64,000 bases of DNA from Terrimicrobium sacchariphilum (GCF_001613545.1 NZ_BDCO01000002.1:2356001-2420000); one strand, 5' to 3'; positions 26,693 through 36,530 are shown, numbered from the stretch's first letter. The notes: a model not told the origin generated them from the letters alone. Numbers and translations: made by a program.

Positions 26693-27946
26693 ATGACGGA
26701 CTCCACCCGCTCATCCGGCGCTCGCCGCACCCTGGCCCTCCTGCTGAGCCTCAATCTCCTCTGCTACATCGACCGCTACATCCTCGCTGCGGTGGAGCCC
26801 CAGATTCGCGAGAGCTTCTTTGCCAATGATCCCAATGCGCTGGCCAAGACCGGCAGTCTCGCCACGGCGTTTTTGTTCAGTTACATGATCCTGGCTCCGA
26901 TTTTCGGTTTTCTGGCCGATCGTATGTCCCGCTGGGTCATTATTGCTTTTGGCGTGGCCGTGTGGAGTCTCGCCACGGCGGGATCGGGTTGGGCGGCGAC
27001 CTTCGGCGTCCTCTTGCTGGCCCGAATTCTGGTGGGAACGGGTGAGGCGGCCTACGGCCCGGCTTCGGCCACGATCATTTCGGACATGTACCCGATCGAG
27101 CGCCGTGGCCAGGTGCTGGCTTGGTTTTTCGCCGCGATTCCCGTGGGCAGTGCGCTCGGGTACGTGTTTGGAGGAATGATCGGAGCGGCTCACGGCTGGC
27201 GGGCTCCATTCATCTGGGCCGCCATTCCGGGGATGATTTTGGCCGTGATGTGCCTGTTCTTTAAAGATCCACGCGCCGGCAGGGCCGAGAAGCCGAAGCA
27301 CGCCTCGTTCAAGGATTACCTCGGCCTTCTGAAGATCCCTTCCTATGTCCTGAATGTCGCTGCGCAGACCGCAATGACCTTCGCCATTGGCGGCATGTCC
27401 TTCTGGGCTCCAGCCTATTTCTCCGGGCGGTCGGGCGCGCCGGACCTCGGGCAGGTGAATCTCATCTTTGGCGGCATCACCGCCGTGGCTGGACTCCTCT
27501 CCACGCTCTTCGGTGGCTGGCTGGGTGACCGGTTGGCCCGGCGGCTACCAGGTGCCTATTTCTGGGTCTCCTCTGGAGGCATGCTGCTCGCTTTTCCCTG
27601 CACGATCGCCATGCTTTTTGTTCCATTCCCTTGGGCTTGGGTGCTCTGCTTTTTTGCCGTGTCCTTTCTCTTTATGAACATTGGGCCAGCCAATACGGCG
27701 ATCGCCAATGTTACCGATCCCGCTGTGCGCTCGACAGCCTTTGCCCTGAACATCTTCGTCATCCATGCGCTTGGTGATGCAATATCTCCGCCGCTTATCG
27801 GGGCCGTGGCCGACCGCTCCAGTCTCACTGCCGGATTCTTTGTGGTTTCTCTCGCCATGTTCGTGGCTGGCGTGATCTGGCTCTTTGCTGCCCGCTACTT
27901 GGGACGGGACACCCTGCGGGTGCGCGAGGACTTTGCCAGTGCTTGA
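26693..27946 (+). CDS. Major facilitator superfamily transporter, spinster-like
   Basis: 417 residues from ATG 26693. Twelve predicted membrane helices, beginning LALLLSLNLLCYIDRYILAA, which is the spinster/GLUT-type MFS opening. The cytoplasmic loop 2-3 motif is GFLADRMSRW, and RILVGTGEAAYGPASATIIS is the helix 4-5 signature. It is divergent from the peptide importer and ends inside the convergent AraC-type gene. That regulator and the GH4 glycosidase beyond it suggest a sugar or sugar-acid substrate, but spinster-type carriers also move lipids and drugs. Confidence 0.85.
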   Translation: MTDSTRSSGARRTLALLLSLNLLCYIDRYILAAVEPQIRESFFANDPNALAKTGSLATAFLFSYMILAPIFGFLADRMSRWVIIAFGVAVWSLATAGSGWAATFGVLLLARILVGTGEAAYGPASATIISDMYPIERRGQVLAWFFAAIPVGSALGYVFGGMIGAAHGWRAPFIWAAIPGMILAVMCLFFKDPRAGRAEKPKHASFKDYLGLLKIPSYVLNVAAQTAMTFAIGGMSFWAPAYFSGRSGAPDLGQVNLIFGGITAVAGLLSTLFGGWLGDRLARRLPGAYFWVSSGGMLLAFPCTIAMLFVPFPWAWVLCFFAVSFLFMNIGPANTAIANVTDPAVRSTAFALNIFVIHALGDAISPPLIGAVADRSSLTAGFFVVSLAMFVAGVIWLFAARYLGRDTLRVREDFASA

Positions 27947-28704
27947 AGCGCCCGGTTCATTGCCTTCACCGAGGCAAACCCGCTTCGTAACGCCGCCTCT
28001 GTGAGCGTCATGCCCGGCCGGTCGAGGAGTTGCTGCGCCTCTCTGGCGCGCAGCCTCCGGAGATACGCCGCCGGGGCGGTTTTCATACGATTGGAAAAGA
28101 GCCGGGTAAAATGCTCCCTCGAGAGCCCGGTTTCCGCCGCGAGTTCCTTGATGCCGATAGGCTCGCGGAATCGCCGCTCGCAGATCAGCTTGGCTGCCTG
28201 TACGGGGTCGAGGGTGCGGGCGGCCGGGGTGCTTGCTTCGCGGGTCCATGCGGCGAGAAACGCAAAACATTGGGTGCTGGCCGTGAACGGATCGACGGAA
28301 ACCCGTCGCTCTGCCTGCCGGATCAGTGAAAAGAAGAGCGTCGCCGCTTCGCCGGTCCGGGTCATGGGGATCACCGGCCCGAAAGCCTCACGAAGCTCCC
28401 GGCAAAGCCGGATGCCGAGTTCGCCATACAGGTTGAGCCACGCCAACTCCCATGGCTCCTTGGGATTTTCTGGCAACCCGTATTCGCTCTTCTCCGGAAC
28501 CAGCACGATAAAGGCGTGGCCTTCCGGCACCTCGTGCTCCCGGCCCTGATAAATCACGCGTCCCACTCCGTGCTCGGTACGTTGGATGATCACAAAGACC
28601 TCGTCGCTCCGATTGTCATTGTTCCAGTGATACCGGCTTTGAACCACCTGACGCGAGGCACCGAATGGGACGGAAATATCCAGGGGGTTTTTAGGCAGAG
28701 CCAT
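27895..28704 (-). CDS. AraC-family transcriptional regulator
   Basis: 269 residues from ATG 28704 (MALPKNPLDISVPFGASRQV). The N-terminal cupin-like sensing domain includes GREHEVPEGHAFIVLVPEK. The C-terminal 100 residues carry two helix-turn-helix units: IGIKELAAETGLSREHFTRL, then LTEAALRSGFASVKAMNRAL. The last 52 bases overlap the 3' end of the MFS gene. It is transcribed divergently from the GH4 glycosidase and probably activates it in response to a sugar. Confidence 0.88.
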   Translation of the reverse strand: MALPKNPLDISVPFGASRQVVQSRYHWNNDNRSDEVFVIIQRTEHGVGRVIYQGREHEVPEGHAFIVLVPEKSEYGLPENPKEPWELAWLNLYGELGIRLCRELREAFGPVIPMTRTGEAATLFFSLIRQAERRVSVDPFTASTQCFAFLAAWTREASTPAARTLDPVQAAKLICERRFREPIGIKELAAETGLSREHFTRLFSNRMKTAPAAYLRRLRAREAQQLLDRPGMTLTEAALRSGFASVKAMNRALQALAKSSRTRRVSRPK

Positions 28705-28712
28705 GCCGGAAA

Positions 28713-28738
28713 TATCACAAAATGACCTATCAATGTCA
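28713..28738. promoter_or_regulatory. Candidate operator between AraC-type regulator and GH4 gene
   Basis: In the 80-base divergent gap there are two TATCA half-sites 15 bases apart (28713 and 28728) and a TGAC-N8-GTCA inverted pair (28723-28738). The gap must contain both promoters. The repeats are short, so this is a weak candidate for the AraC-type protein's binding site. Confidence 0.25.
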
Positions 28739-28784
28739 CATCTGAATTCTGGATCGACTGATGGAATTATCGTAAGAAAACCCC

Positions 28785-30215
28785 ATGGCAAAGCCATCCT
28801 CCAAGAAGTCACTCGGTCACGCCGAGCATTCCAAGGCCGCCCACACTCACAGTTTGGCCGGTGAATTCCTGCGCCCCATCAAGATCACGATGCTCGGCGC
28901 GGGCAGCGGGTTCACGCCCAAGCTGGTCAACGACGTCCTGCGCACCCCTGGCAACAAGGGAGGCGTGATCGCCCTGGTCGACATCGACCTCAAGCGCCTG
29001 AGCGCGATGAAGCGCCTCATCGGCAAGGTCATCGACCTTGTCGGGGCCAAGGGCTGGAAGGTCATCGCCTCGCCGGACCGCCGCGCGATGCTGAAGGGCT
29101 CGGACTATATTGTGAACTGTATCGAGGTCAGTGGCCTCGAGTGCGTGCGCCACGACAACGACATCCCGGCGAAATACGGGGTGAGCCAGTGCATTGGCGA
29201 CACCATTGGGCCTGGAGGCTTATTCAAGGCTCTGCGCACCATCCCGGTGTGGCTCGCCGCCCTGCGCGACGCCGAGGAGCTTTGCCCGGAGGCCATCGTG
29301 CTGAACTACACGAACCCCATGAACATGCTCTGCCTCGCTGCGCAGCGGACCTCTGCCATGTCGGTGGTCGGTCTCTGCCACTCCGTACAGGGAACCAGCC
29401 ACCTTCTCTCGAAGCGGGCAGGCATTCCATACGACGCGATGGAATGGGAGTGCGCAGGCATCAACCATCTCGCGTGGTTCGTGAAGCTCCGCCATCAGGG
29501 CAAGGACCTTTACCCGCTCCTTAAGAAGCTGGCCGAGCAGGATATCGCCGGAAAGCCATCAAATCCCGACGACGTCGGAGACATCGTGCGCAAGGATATG
29601 ATGCTGCACTTTGGAGCCTTCATCACGGAATCCAGCGGACACCTTTCCGAGTACCTCCCGTACTACCGCAAGCGGCCCGAGATTTTGGAGAAATACGGAC
29701 GTTCCGGATACGATGGCGAAACCTCGTTTTACGCCGACAACTGGCCGACCTGGCGCAAAAACGCCGACGCTTCCCGCGAAGCCATGCTCAAGGGCAAGGA
29801 ATCGATCACCTGGGATCGCACCTGGGAGTACGCCAGCTGGATCATTGAGGCCCGCGAAAAGGACTCGCCGTTCCGCATCCACGGCAACGTCTCCAACAAT
29901 GTGGAAGGCAGCGGAGCGCTGATCACCAACCTACCGGCCAGCGGCTGCGTCGAGGTGGCGTGCATGGTCGACCGCAACGGCATCAATCCGACTCGTTTCG
30001 GAGCCCTGCCGCCCCAGATGGCAGCCCTCTGCGCGTCAAACATGAGCATGTTTGAACTCGGGGCCACTGCCGCCATCGAGCGGAGCAAGGAGGCGGCGAT
30101 TTACGCCCTCATGCTCGATCCGCTCACGGCGGCCATGTGCAGCCCGGCGGAGATCAAAAAGATGACTTTGGAGCTGTTTGAGGCCGAAAAGTCGTTCCTG
30201 CCGAAGTACAAATAA
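28785..30215 (+). CDS. Glycoside hydrolase family 4 (NAD-dependent alpha-glycosidase/galacturonidase type)
   Basis: 476 residues. The Rossmann NAD site is TMLGAGSGFTPKLVNDVL near residue 35. GH4 landmarks are VLNYTNPMNMLCLAAQ, the metal-binding Cys-His in GLCHSVQGTSH, and CAGINHLAWFVKL. Enzymes of this family cleave alpha-glucosides, alpha-galactosides or alpha-galacturonides by transient oxidation at C3 with NAD+ and Mn2+. Sequence alone does not settle which. An extra Lys/His/Ser-rich head of about 30 residues precedes the domain. Control by the divergent AraC-type gene is likely. Confidence 0.9.
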   Translation: MAKPSSKKSLGHAEHSKAAHTHSLAGEFLRPIKITMLGAGSGFTPKLVNDVLRTPGNKGGVIALVDIDLKRLSAMKRLIGKVIDLVGAKGWKVIASPDRRAMLKGSDYIVNCIEVSGLECVRHDNDIPAKYGVSQCIGDTIGPGGLFKALRTIPVWLAALRDAEELCPEAIVLNYTNPMNMLCLAAQRTSAMSVVGLCHSVQGTSHLLSKRAGIPYDAMEWECAGINHLAWFVKLRHQGKDLYPLLKKLAEQDIAGKPSNPDDVGDIVRKDMMLHFGAFITESSGHLSEYLPYYRKRPEILEKYGRSGYDGETSFYADNWPTWRKNADASREAMLKGKESITWDRTWEYASWIIEAREKDSPFRIHGNVSNNVEGSGALITNLPASGCVEVACMVDRNGINPTRFGALPPQMAALCASNMSMFELGATAAIERSKEAAIYALMLDPLTAAMCSPAEIKKMTLELFEAEKSFLPKYK

Positions 30216-30220
30216 CCAAA

Positions 30221-30268
30221 AACGTCACCGGCGGGGGCAAACTCATCTATTGTCCCCGCCGGGACGTT
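30221..30268 (+). terminator. Long GC-rich hairpin between GH4 gene and tig
   Basis: AACGTC (30221-30226) pairs with GACGTT (30263-30268). Inside it CGGCGGGG (30229-30236) pairs with CCCCGCCG (30254-30261), extended by GCA / TGT around a 10-base loop. It starts 6 bases past the GH4 stop. No T-run follows, so Rho-independent termination is uncertain, but position and strength suggest it separates the GH4 transcript from tig. Confidence 0.5.
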
Positions 30269-30291
30269 GTGCTTAACTGGACCGTTTACCG

Positions 30292-31629
30292 ATGAACGTT
30301 CTAGTAGAAAACCAGCCCAACTGCCTCGTCTCCCTTCAGGTCGAGCTGCCCGCCGACCGTGTGACCCGTGAATGGCAGACCGTGGCCGAGCAATTTCAGC
30401 GCAACGTGCGCATCCCTGGCTATCGCCCGGGCAAGGCCCCGAAATCTCTCGTCGACACCCGTTTCGCCAAGGACATCAAGGAAGAACTCACCAATCGTCT
30501 CCTCCGCGAAAGCCTCAACGAAGCGATCAAGGAAAAGAACATCCAGGTCATCTCCGTCTCGCAGGTCGAGAACGTCGAGATCGGCACGGACAACGTGCTC
30601 CGCTATCGCGCCACGGTCGTGACCGCCCCGGATTTCGAACTGCCCGATTACTCCAGCATCCCGGCGGAGATCGCCCTTGAGGAGGTCAATGACGAGCACA
30701 TCCAGCGCTGGGTCGACCAACTCCGCGAGCCGCATGCCACCTACACCCCTGTGGAGGATCGCGCCCTGGCCTTTGGCGACTACGCCGTGGTCAGCTACGA
30801 GGGCAAGATCGACGGCACGCCGCTCGCCGAGGCCATTCCGACCTCACCGCAGCAGCTCCAGGGCCGTCGTAACGCCTGGATCTTCATCGACGAAAAGAGC
30901 CTCCTTCCCGGATTCTGCGCCGCTCTCGTGGGCCAGAATGTGAATGAGGAGCGCACCTTCTCGCTCGAGCTTCCCGCCGATTTCCCGATTGCCGATCTCG
31001 CCGGCAAAAAGGTCGACTACACCGTCACCCTGCACGGCATCAATTCCAAGAGCCTGCCCGAGTTCACTGACGAACTCGCCGCCAAGCTTGATCCGGGTTC
31101 CAATGCCGAACAGGTACGTACCAAGATCCGTGAGCAGCTTGAGCAGCTCGCGCAGAATCAGTTTGAATCCAACAAACGTCAGGCTGCGGTGAAGTACCTC
31201 CTCTCCAAGGTGGAGTGCGAGCTTCCCTCAAACATCGTTGAGCGTGAGATGGCTGGCATCCTCAAGGACATCGTTCGTGAGAACCAGGGCCGCGGCGTGA
31301 GCGACGAAGAGCTGCGCAATCATCAGGACGAACTTCTTGGCGCTGCCCAGCAGAGCGCCCGCGACCGTGTCCGCACGAATTTCCTCCTCCTCCGCATCGC
31401 GGAAAAGGAAAAGATCGAGGTCGGCGAGCAGGATATCGCCCAGCGCGTCTACGAGATGGCCGCCCGCTATGAGATTCCCGTGAAGAAGCTCATCAAGGAC
31501 CTTCAGCGCCGTGAAGGTTTCGGTCCGCTGCGTGAACAGATCCTCGCAGGCAAGGCTCTTGATTTGCTGGCCGCTAATGTTACGGTGACGCAACCCGCTG
31601 CAACAGCGGAGGCTCCGGCTAACGCCTGA
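30292..31629 (+). CDS. tig: Trigger factor (ribosome-associated chaperone and prolyl isomerase)
   Basis: 445 residues. The N-terminal ribosome-binding domain has the tunnel-exit signature in a modified form ([20 protein letters not shown]). It is followed by an FKBP-like PPIase domain at about 150-240 ([18 protein letters not shown]) and a helical C-terminal chaperone domain. It precedes clpP by 5 bases and clpX beyond, the classical tig-clpP-clpX order of folding plus degradation. The C-terminal tail is Ala/Thr/Pro-rich. Confidence 0.95.
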   Translation: MNVLVENQPNCLVSLQVELPADRVTREWQTVAEQFQRNVRIPGYRPGKAPKSLVDTRFAKDIKEELTNRLLRESLNEAIKEKNIQVISVSQVENVEIGTDNVLRYRATVVTAPDFELPDYSSIPAEIALEEVNDEHIQRWVDQLREPHATYTPVEDRALAFGDYAVVSYEGKIDGTPLAEAIPTSPQQLQGRRNAWIFIDEKSLLPGFCAALVGQNVNEERTFSLELPADFPIADLAGKKVDYTVTLHGINSKSLPEFTDELAAKLDPGSNAEQVRTKIREQLEQLAQNQFESNKRQAAVKYLLSKVECELPSNIVEREMAGILKDIVRENQGRGVSDEELRNHQDELLGAAQQSARDRVRTNFLLLRIAEKEKIEVGEQDIAQRVYEMAARYEIPVKKLIKDLQRREGFGPLREQILAGKALDLLAANVTVTQPAATAEAPANA

Positions 31630-31634
31630 CATTT

Positions 31635-32264
31635 ATGACGAACTCCTATCTGATTCCCACGGTCATCGAACAGACCGGTCGTGGCGAGCGCGCTTACGAC
31701 ATCTACTCCCGACTCCTCAAGGATCGCATCATCTTCATCGGCACACCGATCGACGATCATGTGGCCAATATCGTGATCGCGCAGATGCTCTTCCTTCAGA
31801 TGGAGGACGCCAAAAAGGACATCAGCATTTACATCAACTCCCCTGGCGGATCCGTCACGGCGGGTCTCGCGATCTATGACACGATGCAATTCGTGACGTG
31901 CGACGTGAATACCTACTGCATGGGCATCGCCGCCAGCATGGGAGCTGTCCTGCTCTGCGCCGGCACCAAGGGCAAACGCTATGCGCTGCCCAACTCCGAC
32001 ATCATGATCCACCAGGTCTCGGGCGGCGCCCAGGGCCAGGCCAGCGATGTCGAGCGCCAGGTCGAGTTCATGTTTAAGCTTAAGAAGCGGCTCAACGGCA
32101 TCCTCTCGCATCACACCGGCAAGCCGGTGGAGCAGGTGGAGAGAGACGCCGACCGTGACAACTATATGACCGCCGAGGAGGCGTGTGCTTATGGTCTGGT
32201 CGACGAAGTCGTCAAATCCCGCAAGGAAATCAAAGAGCTTCCCGTCGAAAAGGCTTCCGAGTAG
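31635..32264 (+). CDS. clpP: ATP-dependent Clp protease proteolytic subunit
   Basis: 209 residues. The serine-protease triad is visible: S101 in [13 protein letters not shown]126 in [14 protein letters not shown], and an Asp near 175 in the [14 protein letters not shown] region. [19 protein letters not shown] is the oxyanion-loop segment. It forms the tetradecameric chamber fed by ClpX, encoded 11 bases downstream. N-terminal processing is likely, as in other ClpP proteins. Confidence 0.97.
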   Translation: MTNSYLIPTVIEQTGRGERAYDIYSRLLKDRIIFIGTPIDDHVANIVIAQMLFLQMEDAKKDISIYINSPGGSVTAGLAIYDTMQFVTCDVNTYCMGIAASMGAVLLCAGTKGKRYALPNSDIMIHQVSGGAQGQASDVERQVEFMFKLKKRLNGILSHHTGKPVEQVERDADRDNYMTAEEACAYGLVDEVVKSRKEIKELPVEKASE

Positions 32265-32275
32265 TATTCTTATAG

Positions 32276-33550
32276 ATGGCCAGGGCTAGCAATCTGACGA
32301 TGTGCTCCTTCTGTGGCAAAAGCCACGCGGAGGTGAGGAAACTTATTGCCGGCCCCGGCGTCTATATCTGCGACAGTTGCATTACTGTTTGCAAAGGCAT
32401 CCTGGATAAGGAGCTTAACGACGAAGCACGCAAGCAGAAGACCGCGATTCACGTGCCGAAGCCCGCAGACATCATGCGGGAGCTCGATAAGCACGTCATT
32501 GGCCAGAATGGCGCGAAGAAGGTCCTGGCCGTCGCTGTTCACAATCATTACAAGCGTCTCATCAGTGGGGAATCCAACGCCGATGGTGCGCTCATGCTCG
32601 ACCCGCTTTCCGAGGTCGAGATCGAAAAGAGCAATATCCTGCTCATCGGACCCACTGGTTCGGGCAAGACGCTTCTTGCCCGTACGCTGGCACGCATCCT
32701 AGATGTTCCCTTTTGCATAGCTGACGCCACGACCATCACGGAGGCTGGCTATGTCGGTGAGGACGTGGAGAACATCGTGCTCCGGCTCCTGCAAAACGCC
32801 GATTACGACGTGAAGCGTACGGAGATGGGCATCGTCTACATCGACGAGATCGACAAAATCGGCCGCAAAACCGACAACGTGTCCATCACCCGCGACGTTT
32901 CTGGCGAGGGTGTCCAGCAGGCACTACTCAAGATTTTGGAGGGTACCGTTTGCAACGTGCCTCCGCAAGGGGGGCGCAAGCACCCGCATCAGGAGTATAT
33001 CCAGATCAACACGGAGAAGATCCTCTTCATCTGCGGCGGCGCTTTCGTCGGCCTGGACAAGATCGTCCAGCGCCGTATTGGTGGCCGTTCGATGGGCTTC
33101 CACGCCCGCGATCTTCGCGATCCAGACGAGATTGCAACGGAGGCGGTTCATTCCGTCGAGCCGGAGGATCTCCTTGGCTTTGGCCTCATCCCCGAGTTTA
33201 TCGGTCGTCTCCCCGTCGTCAGCACACTCGACGCGCTGACCGAGGATGAGCTGATGACCATCCTGACCGAACCCAAGAATGCCATGACCAAGCAGTATAC
33301 CAAACTGCTCGCCATGGACGGGGTCGGACTCACCTTCACCAAGGATGCCTTGCGTGCCCTGGCTGCCGAAGCCGTGCGCAAAGGCACTGGCGCACGCGCT
33401 TTGCGCGCCCTGCTCGAGCGGATCATGCTCGATATCATGTACGATGTTCCCAGCCGCGACGACATTGCCGAGGTGACGATCAATCGCACTGTGGTGGAAG
33501 GAAAACGCCCCCCGTTGATCCGGAGGCGGCAGGACAAGGACGCCGCCTGA
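32276..33550 (+). CDS. clpX: ATP-dependent Clp protease ATP-binding subunit ClpX
   Basis: 424 residues. The zinc-binding N-domain uses C10, C13, C32 and C35. The AAA+ domain has Walker A GPTGSGKT, Walker [10 protein letters not shown], the pore loop GYVGED and a sensor-2 [13 protein letters not shown]. The IGF-type ClpP-docking loop is seen in [15 protein letters not shown]. It unfolds tagged substrates and feeds ClpP. It is the last gene of the tig-clpP-clpX unit; the glycosyltransferase follows after 18 bases with its own AGGGAAG ribosome-binding site. Confidence 0.97.
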   Translation: MARASNLTMCSFCGKSHAEVRKLIAGPGVYICDSCITVCKGILDKELNDEARKQKTAIHVPKPADIMRELDKHVIGQNGAKKVLAVAVHNHYKRLISGESNADGALMLDPLSEVEIEKSNILLIGPTGSGKTLLARTLARILDVPFCIADATTITEAGYVGEDVENIVLRLLQNADYDVKRTEMGIVYIDEIDKIGRKTDNVSITRDVSGEGVQQALLKILEGTVCNVPPQGGRKHPHQEYIQINTEKILFICGGAFVGLDKIVQRRIGGRSMGFHARDLRDPDEIATEAVHSVEPEDLLGFGLIPEFIGRLPVVSTLDALTEDELMTILTEPKNAMTKQYTKLLAMDGVGLTFTKDALRALAAEAVRKGTGARALRALLERIMLDIMYDVPSRDDIAEVTINRTVVEGKRPPLIRRRQDKDAA

Positions 33551-33568
33551 GGCGGTTTTAGGGAAGCC

Positions 33569-34810
33569 ATGGATGACTCCACGAAGGCAGGCGGATTTGC
33601 CTACCTTTTTGAGAAATTTCCGTCGTTCAGCCAGACCTTCTGTTTCCGGGAGGTCGCTGAAATGCGACGGCAGGGAATCAAGTGCCCCGTCTATTCCGTT
33701 CGTGAGCCCACTGGCGAGCCTCCGCAGGATTTTCCGGAGGGATTGAAAGAGGCGATTACGTATCTTCCCGCCTGCTTCCACGAATGGACGGGTTCCGTGC
33801 GCCATCGCCGGAAAACTTTGCAATGCACCATCCCAAAGATGGTGAAGCGCTGGGGCGACGAGATCGAGAAACGCCGCATCCACGAGGCTCTCTGGCTGGC
33901 TGAGGATTTCCAGCGCCGCGGCATCCGCCACGTCCATGCTCATTTTGCCGGATTGGCCGCCCGTACCGCGTACTGGCTGCACGACCTTCACGGCGTGGCG
34001 TACAGCTTTACGGCGCATGCCAATGACGTCTTCTGCGACGAACCGAAGCATCGCCTGGAGACCATGGTAGCGGGTGCGAAGGTGATCACCACCGAGACCG
34101 AGTACAGCCGCAAGTTCCTTCAGGATCTTTTTCCGAAATACGCCGACAAGGTTTACCGGACATATAACGGCATCGATATCAGTCGATTCATCCCGGGAAC
34201 TGAAAAATCCAATCCGCCCGTCATCATCAGCGTGGGCCGTTATATCGAGAAGAAGGGATTCGCCGATCTTATTTCCGCCTGTGCCCAGCTCAAGGATCTG
34301 TCTTTCGTTTGCCAGGTCGTCGGGAGGGGTCCGCTCGAGGAGGAACTCAAGAATCAGGCTGCAGCCATGGGAGTGGGGGACAAGGTGCAGATCACTGGTC
34401 CGCGCACCGAATCCGAAATCATCGAGATTCTGTCTCGTGCCTCGCTCTTCGTCCTTCCGTGTGTGAAGTCCTGCGATGGCGGGTCGGACAATCTGCCGAC
34501 CGTCATCATGGAGGCCATGGCCATGGCATTGCCCGTCATTTCCACTCCGATCGCCGGGGTTCCCGAGATGGTGATTGAGGGACAAACCGGGTATCTTGTT
34601 CCAGAGCACAATCCCGATGCGCTGGCTCAATCCATGCGTGAGATTCTCTCGAATCCTGCCCGGGCCGATCAGTTTGGCAAAGGAGGGCGAGCCTTGGCGG
34701 AGGACCGCTTCGATATAGCGAGGACTGTTCAGACCCTCCGGGACGTGCTGGAGCAGCACGAAGCGTTCCGGCCCCGTTCCCGCAGCATTCTGTCGAGTCT
34801 TTGGTCATGA
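33569..34810 (+). CDS. Glycosyltransferase family 4
   Basis: 413 residues, GT-B fold. The C-terminal nucleotide-sugar site is typical: VISVGRYIEKKGFADLI, then GGSDNLPTVIMEAMAMALPV and ISTPIAGVPEMV. The N-terminal domain has HVHAHFAGLAARTAYWLH and YSFTAHANDVF, features shared with colanic-acid-type WcaL/EpsD-like transferases. It acts on the cytoplasmic face of the membrane and should build exopolysaccharide or cell-surface glycan. Its last bases overlap trmB (ATGA). A second GT4 gene lies convergent beyond trmB. Confidence 0.88.
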   Translation: MDDSTKAGGFAYLFEKFPSFSQTFCFREVAEMRRQGIKCPVYSVREPTGEPPQDFPEGLKEAITYLPACFHEWTGSVRHRRKTLQCTIPKMVKRWGDEIEKRRIHEALWLAEDFQRRGIRHVHAHFAGLAARTAYWLHDLHGVAYSFTAHANDVFCDEPKHRLETMVAGAKVITTETEYSRKFLQDLFPKYADKVYRTYNGIDISRFIPGTEKSNPPVIISVGRYIEKKGFADLISACAQLKDLSFVCQVVGRGPLEEELKNQAAAMGVGDKVQITGPRTESEIIEILSRASLFVLPCVKSCDGGSDNLPTVIMEAMAMALPVISTPIAGVPEMVIEGQTGYLVPEHNPDALAQSMREILSNPARADQFGKGGRALAEDRFDIARTVQTLRDVLEQHEAFRPRSRSILSSLWS

Positions 34811-35367
34811 TCACGGATGCCTCGCCACTCCCCGCCGGGTGGATCGAGAGCGGACGACCGCTGGAGATCGACGTCGGTTGCCACAAAGGACTGTTTCTTG
34901 CCGAAATGGCAGCACTGTACCCTGACCGGAATTTTCTCGGCATCGAACGGCAGGCCGAACGTGTTGAGCGTACCAATCGCAAGATCCAGCGCCTCGAGAT
35001 GCGCAATGCCGCTGTCATCTGCGGCGAGGGCCACGAGACCTTGCGGACGCTGCCTTCGGAGGTTGCCGACCATATTCATGTGCTCTTTCCCGATCCCTGG
35101 CCAAAGCGGCGCCATCACATCCGGCGGTTGATTCAGCCTTCGTTCATCGAAACCTGCCTGCGGCTTTTGAAGCCCGGCGGAATTTTACGTCTGGTGACGG
35201 ATGATGAACCCTATGCCCGGGATGTCCGCATTCATGCGGCAACCGTGCCGGGGCTCGTGGAATGCCCGGACGATCGCGAGTACCCGCTGACCGAGTTTCA
35301 GAAGAAATTCCTCGTCGACGGCCGCCCGGTTTACGCGCTGATCCTGCGCAAGCCGGATAACGATTAG
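34807..35367 (+). CDS. trmB: tRNA (guanine-N7-)-methyltransferase
   Basis: 186 residues from ATG 34807, overlapping the glycosyltransferase stop by four bases; an in-frame TTG at 34801 is also possible. It methylates G46 of tRNA. SAM motif I is LEIDVGCHKGLFLAEMA. The family signature is IHVLFPDPWPKRRHH, followed by LKPGGILRLVTDDEPYA and the C-terminal PLTEFQKKFLVDGRPVY. The 3' end overlaps the convergent second glycosyltransferase gene by four bases. Confidence 0.95.
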   Translation: MITDASPLPAGWIESGRPLEIDVGCHKGLFLAEMAALYPDRNFLGIERQAERVERTNRKIQRLEMRNAAVICGEGHETLRTLPSEVADHIHVLFPDPWPKRRHHIRRLIQPSFIETCLRLLKPGGILRLVTDDEPYARDVRIHAATVPGLVECPDDREYPLTEFQKKFLVDGRPVYALILRKPDND

Positions 35368-36530
35368 GCGGCGGCTTTTGGCGAACTGCCGAGCAGCTCT
35401 CGATAAGCCGCTTCCAACCTTGCAATCGACTGACTTTGCTCGAAATTCTGGCGCACGCTCTCTGCGGCATTGCGAGAAAGGGATTGATAGAGAGACCCGT
35501 CGCCGCAAAGTCGCTCCAGCGCCGCCGTGAAGGCATCCACATCGCGCTCCGGCACGAGCAGGCCGGTGCTTTCCGATGTCACGGCCTCCGGGATCCCTCC
35601 ATGCAGGGTGGCGACCACCGGCAGCCCCATGGCCATCGCCTCGAGCATGGCATTGGGCACACCTTCCTGATCGCCGGTTTCCGTCGTCTGGCTGGGGTGC
35701 ACGAAAACATGCGCCTCGCGGTAGGCCTTGGCCAGGGACTCCTGGTCGAGGAACCCGGTAAAGGTCACCGAGGAGAGAATCCCGAGCTCTGTCGCCTGCC
35801 GCTTGAGGCTTTCCTCCAAGGGACCGGCCCCGGCCAGAATCAGCTCTGCGGCAGGGTAGGTTTTCTTGATACGGGCAAAGCTCTTCAGCGTCACTTCCAG
35901 CCCCTTCTTGGCGATAAACCGCGAGGCTTGGATGAATTTCCACGCTCCATCGGCTGGAGGCTGGCGATCCTGATACGGGAATCCGTCGAGCGGAATGCTT
36001 GTCCGGTTGAGGCGGATCTTGCTCCGGTCACAGCCGAGTGCAACGAGGCGGTCGGCCAGCGATTCGCTCCGGGCCAGAACCATCGGGACGGTTTTGAGCA
36101 CTTCCTTGAGCTTGCCGGCATAGCTGGGCTGGTCATCCCGCGTCATGATATCCATGCCGTGGAACGACACGAGCGCGGGAATCGGCCATGCCTGCAGGAA
36201 TGGCAGGAGATGCACTCCGGTATGCCCGAAATACACATGCATCAGGTCGACTTCCCGACGGCGCAGCACCTCGATCAACTGGTCATACTCTCCGCGATAG
36301 TGGATCGCGGGCATGCGCCGGACATGCTTCCGGTAAAACCGCCGGAGAAAGTTCGTCCGAGGCTTCAGTAGAATCTCGACGTCATCGAAGGGGTAAACAT
36401 CCTCATTTTCCCGGCAGCGCGTCAGCACGAACGTCTTGAACTCCTTCAAACCGGTGACCTGACGATAAATATGCCGCATTTCTTTCTTGAGAAATGTGGT
36501 GCAGTAACTGGCGACGACCGGCTGGGACAT
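35364..36530 (-). CDS. Glycosyltransferase family 4, colanic-acid-type
   Basis: 388 residues from ATG 36530 (MSQPVVASYCTTFLKKEMRH). A longer start at 36569 adds 13 residues without clear support. GT-B features are YFGHTGVHLLPFLQAWPIPA, the acceptor-side VSFHGMDI, FIAKKGLEVTLKSFA, and the donor-site GDQEGVPNAMLEAMAMGLPV. It resembles the family 4 enzyme on the other side of trmB in layout, suggesting both serve one surface-polysaccharide pathway. No flippase or polymerase genes are adjacent. Confidence 0.87.
   Translation of the reverse strand: MSQPVVASYCTTFLKKEMRHIYRQVTGLKEFKTFVLTRCRENEDVYPFDDVEILLKPRTNFLRRFYRKHVRRMPAIHYRGEYDQLIEVLRRREVDLMHVYFGHTGVHLLPFLQAWPIPALVSFHGMDIMTRDDQPSYAGKLKEVLKTVPMVLARSESLADRLVALGCDRSKIRLNRTSIPLDGFPYQDRQPPADGAWKFIQASRFIAKKGLEVTLKSFARIKKTYPAAELILAGAGPLEESLKRQATELGILSSVTFTGFLDQESLAKAYREAHVFVHPSQTTETGDQEGVPNAMLEAMAMGLPVVATLHGGIPEAVTSESTGLLVPERDVDAFTAALERLCGDGSLYQSLSRNAAESVRQNFEQSQSIARLEAAYRELLGSSPKAAA

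Noticed and set aside
26584-26754. Upstream extension of the peptide-type binding protein by about 57 residues
   Set aside because: The extension is Arg-rich, precedes the hydrophobic export segment and would overlap the divergent MFS gene; GTG 26583 gives a normal N-terminus.
32924-34759. Open frame of about 610 codons opposite clpX and the first glycosyltransferase
   Set aside because: It crosses two unrelated genuine genes on the other strand and resembles no protein family.
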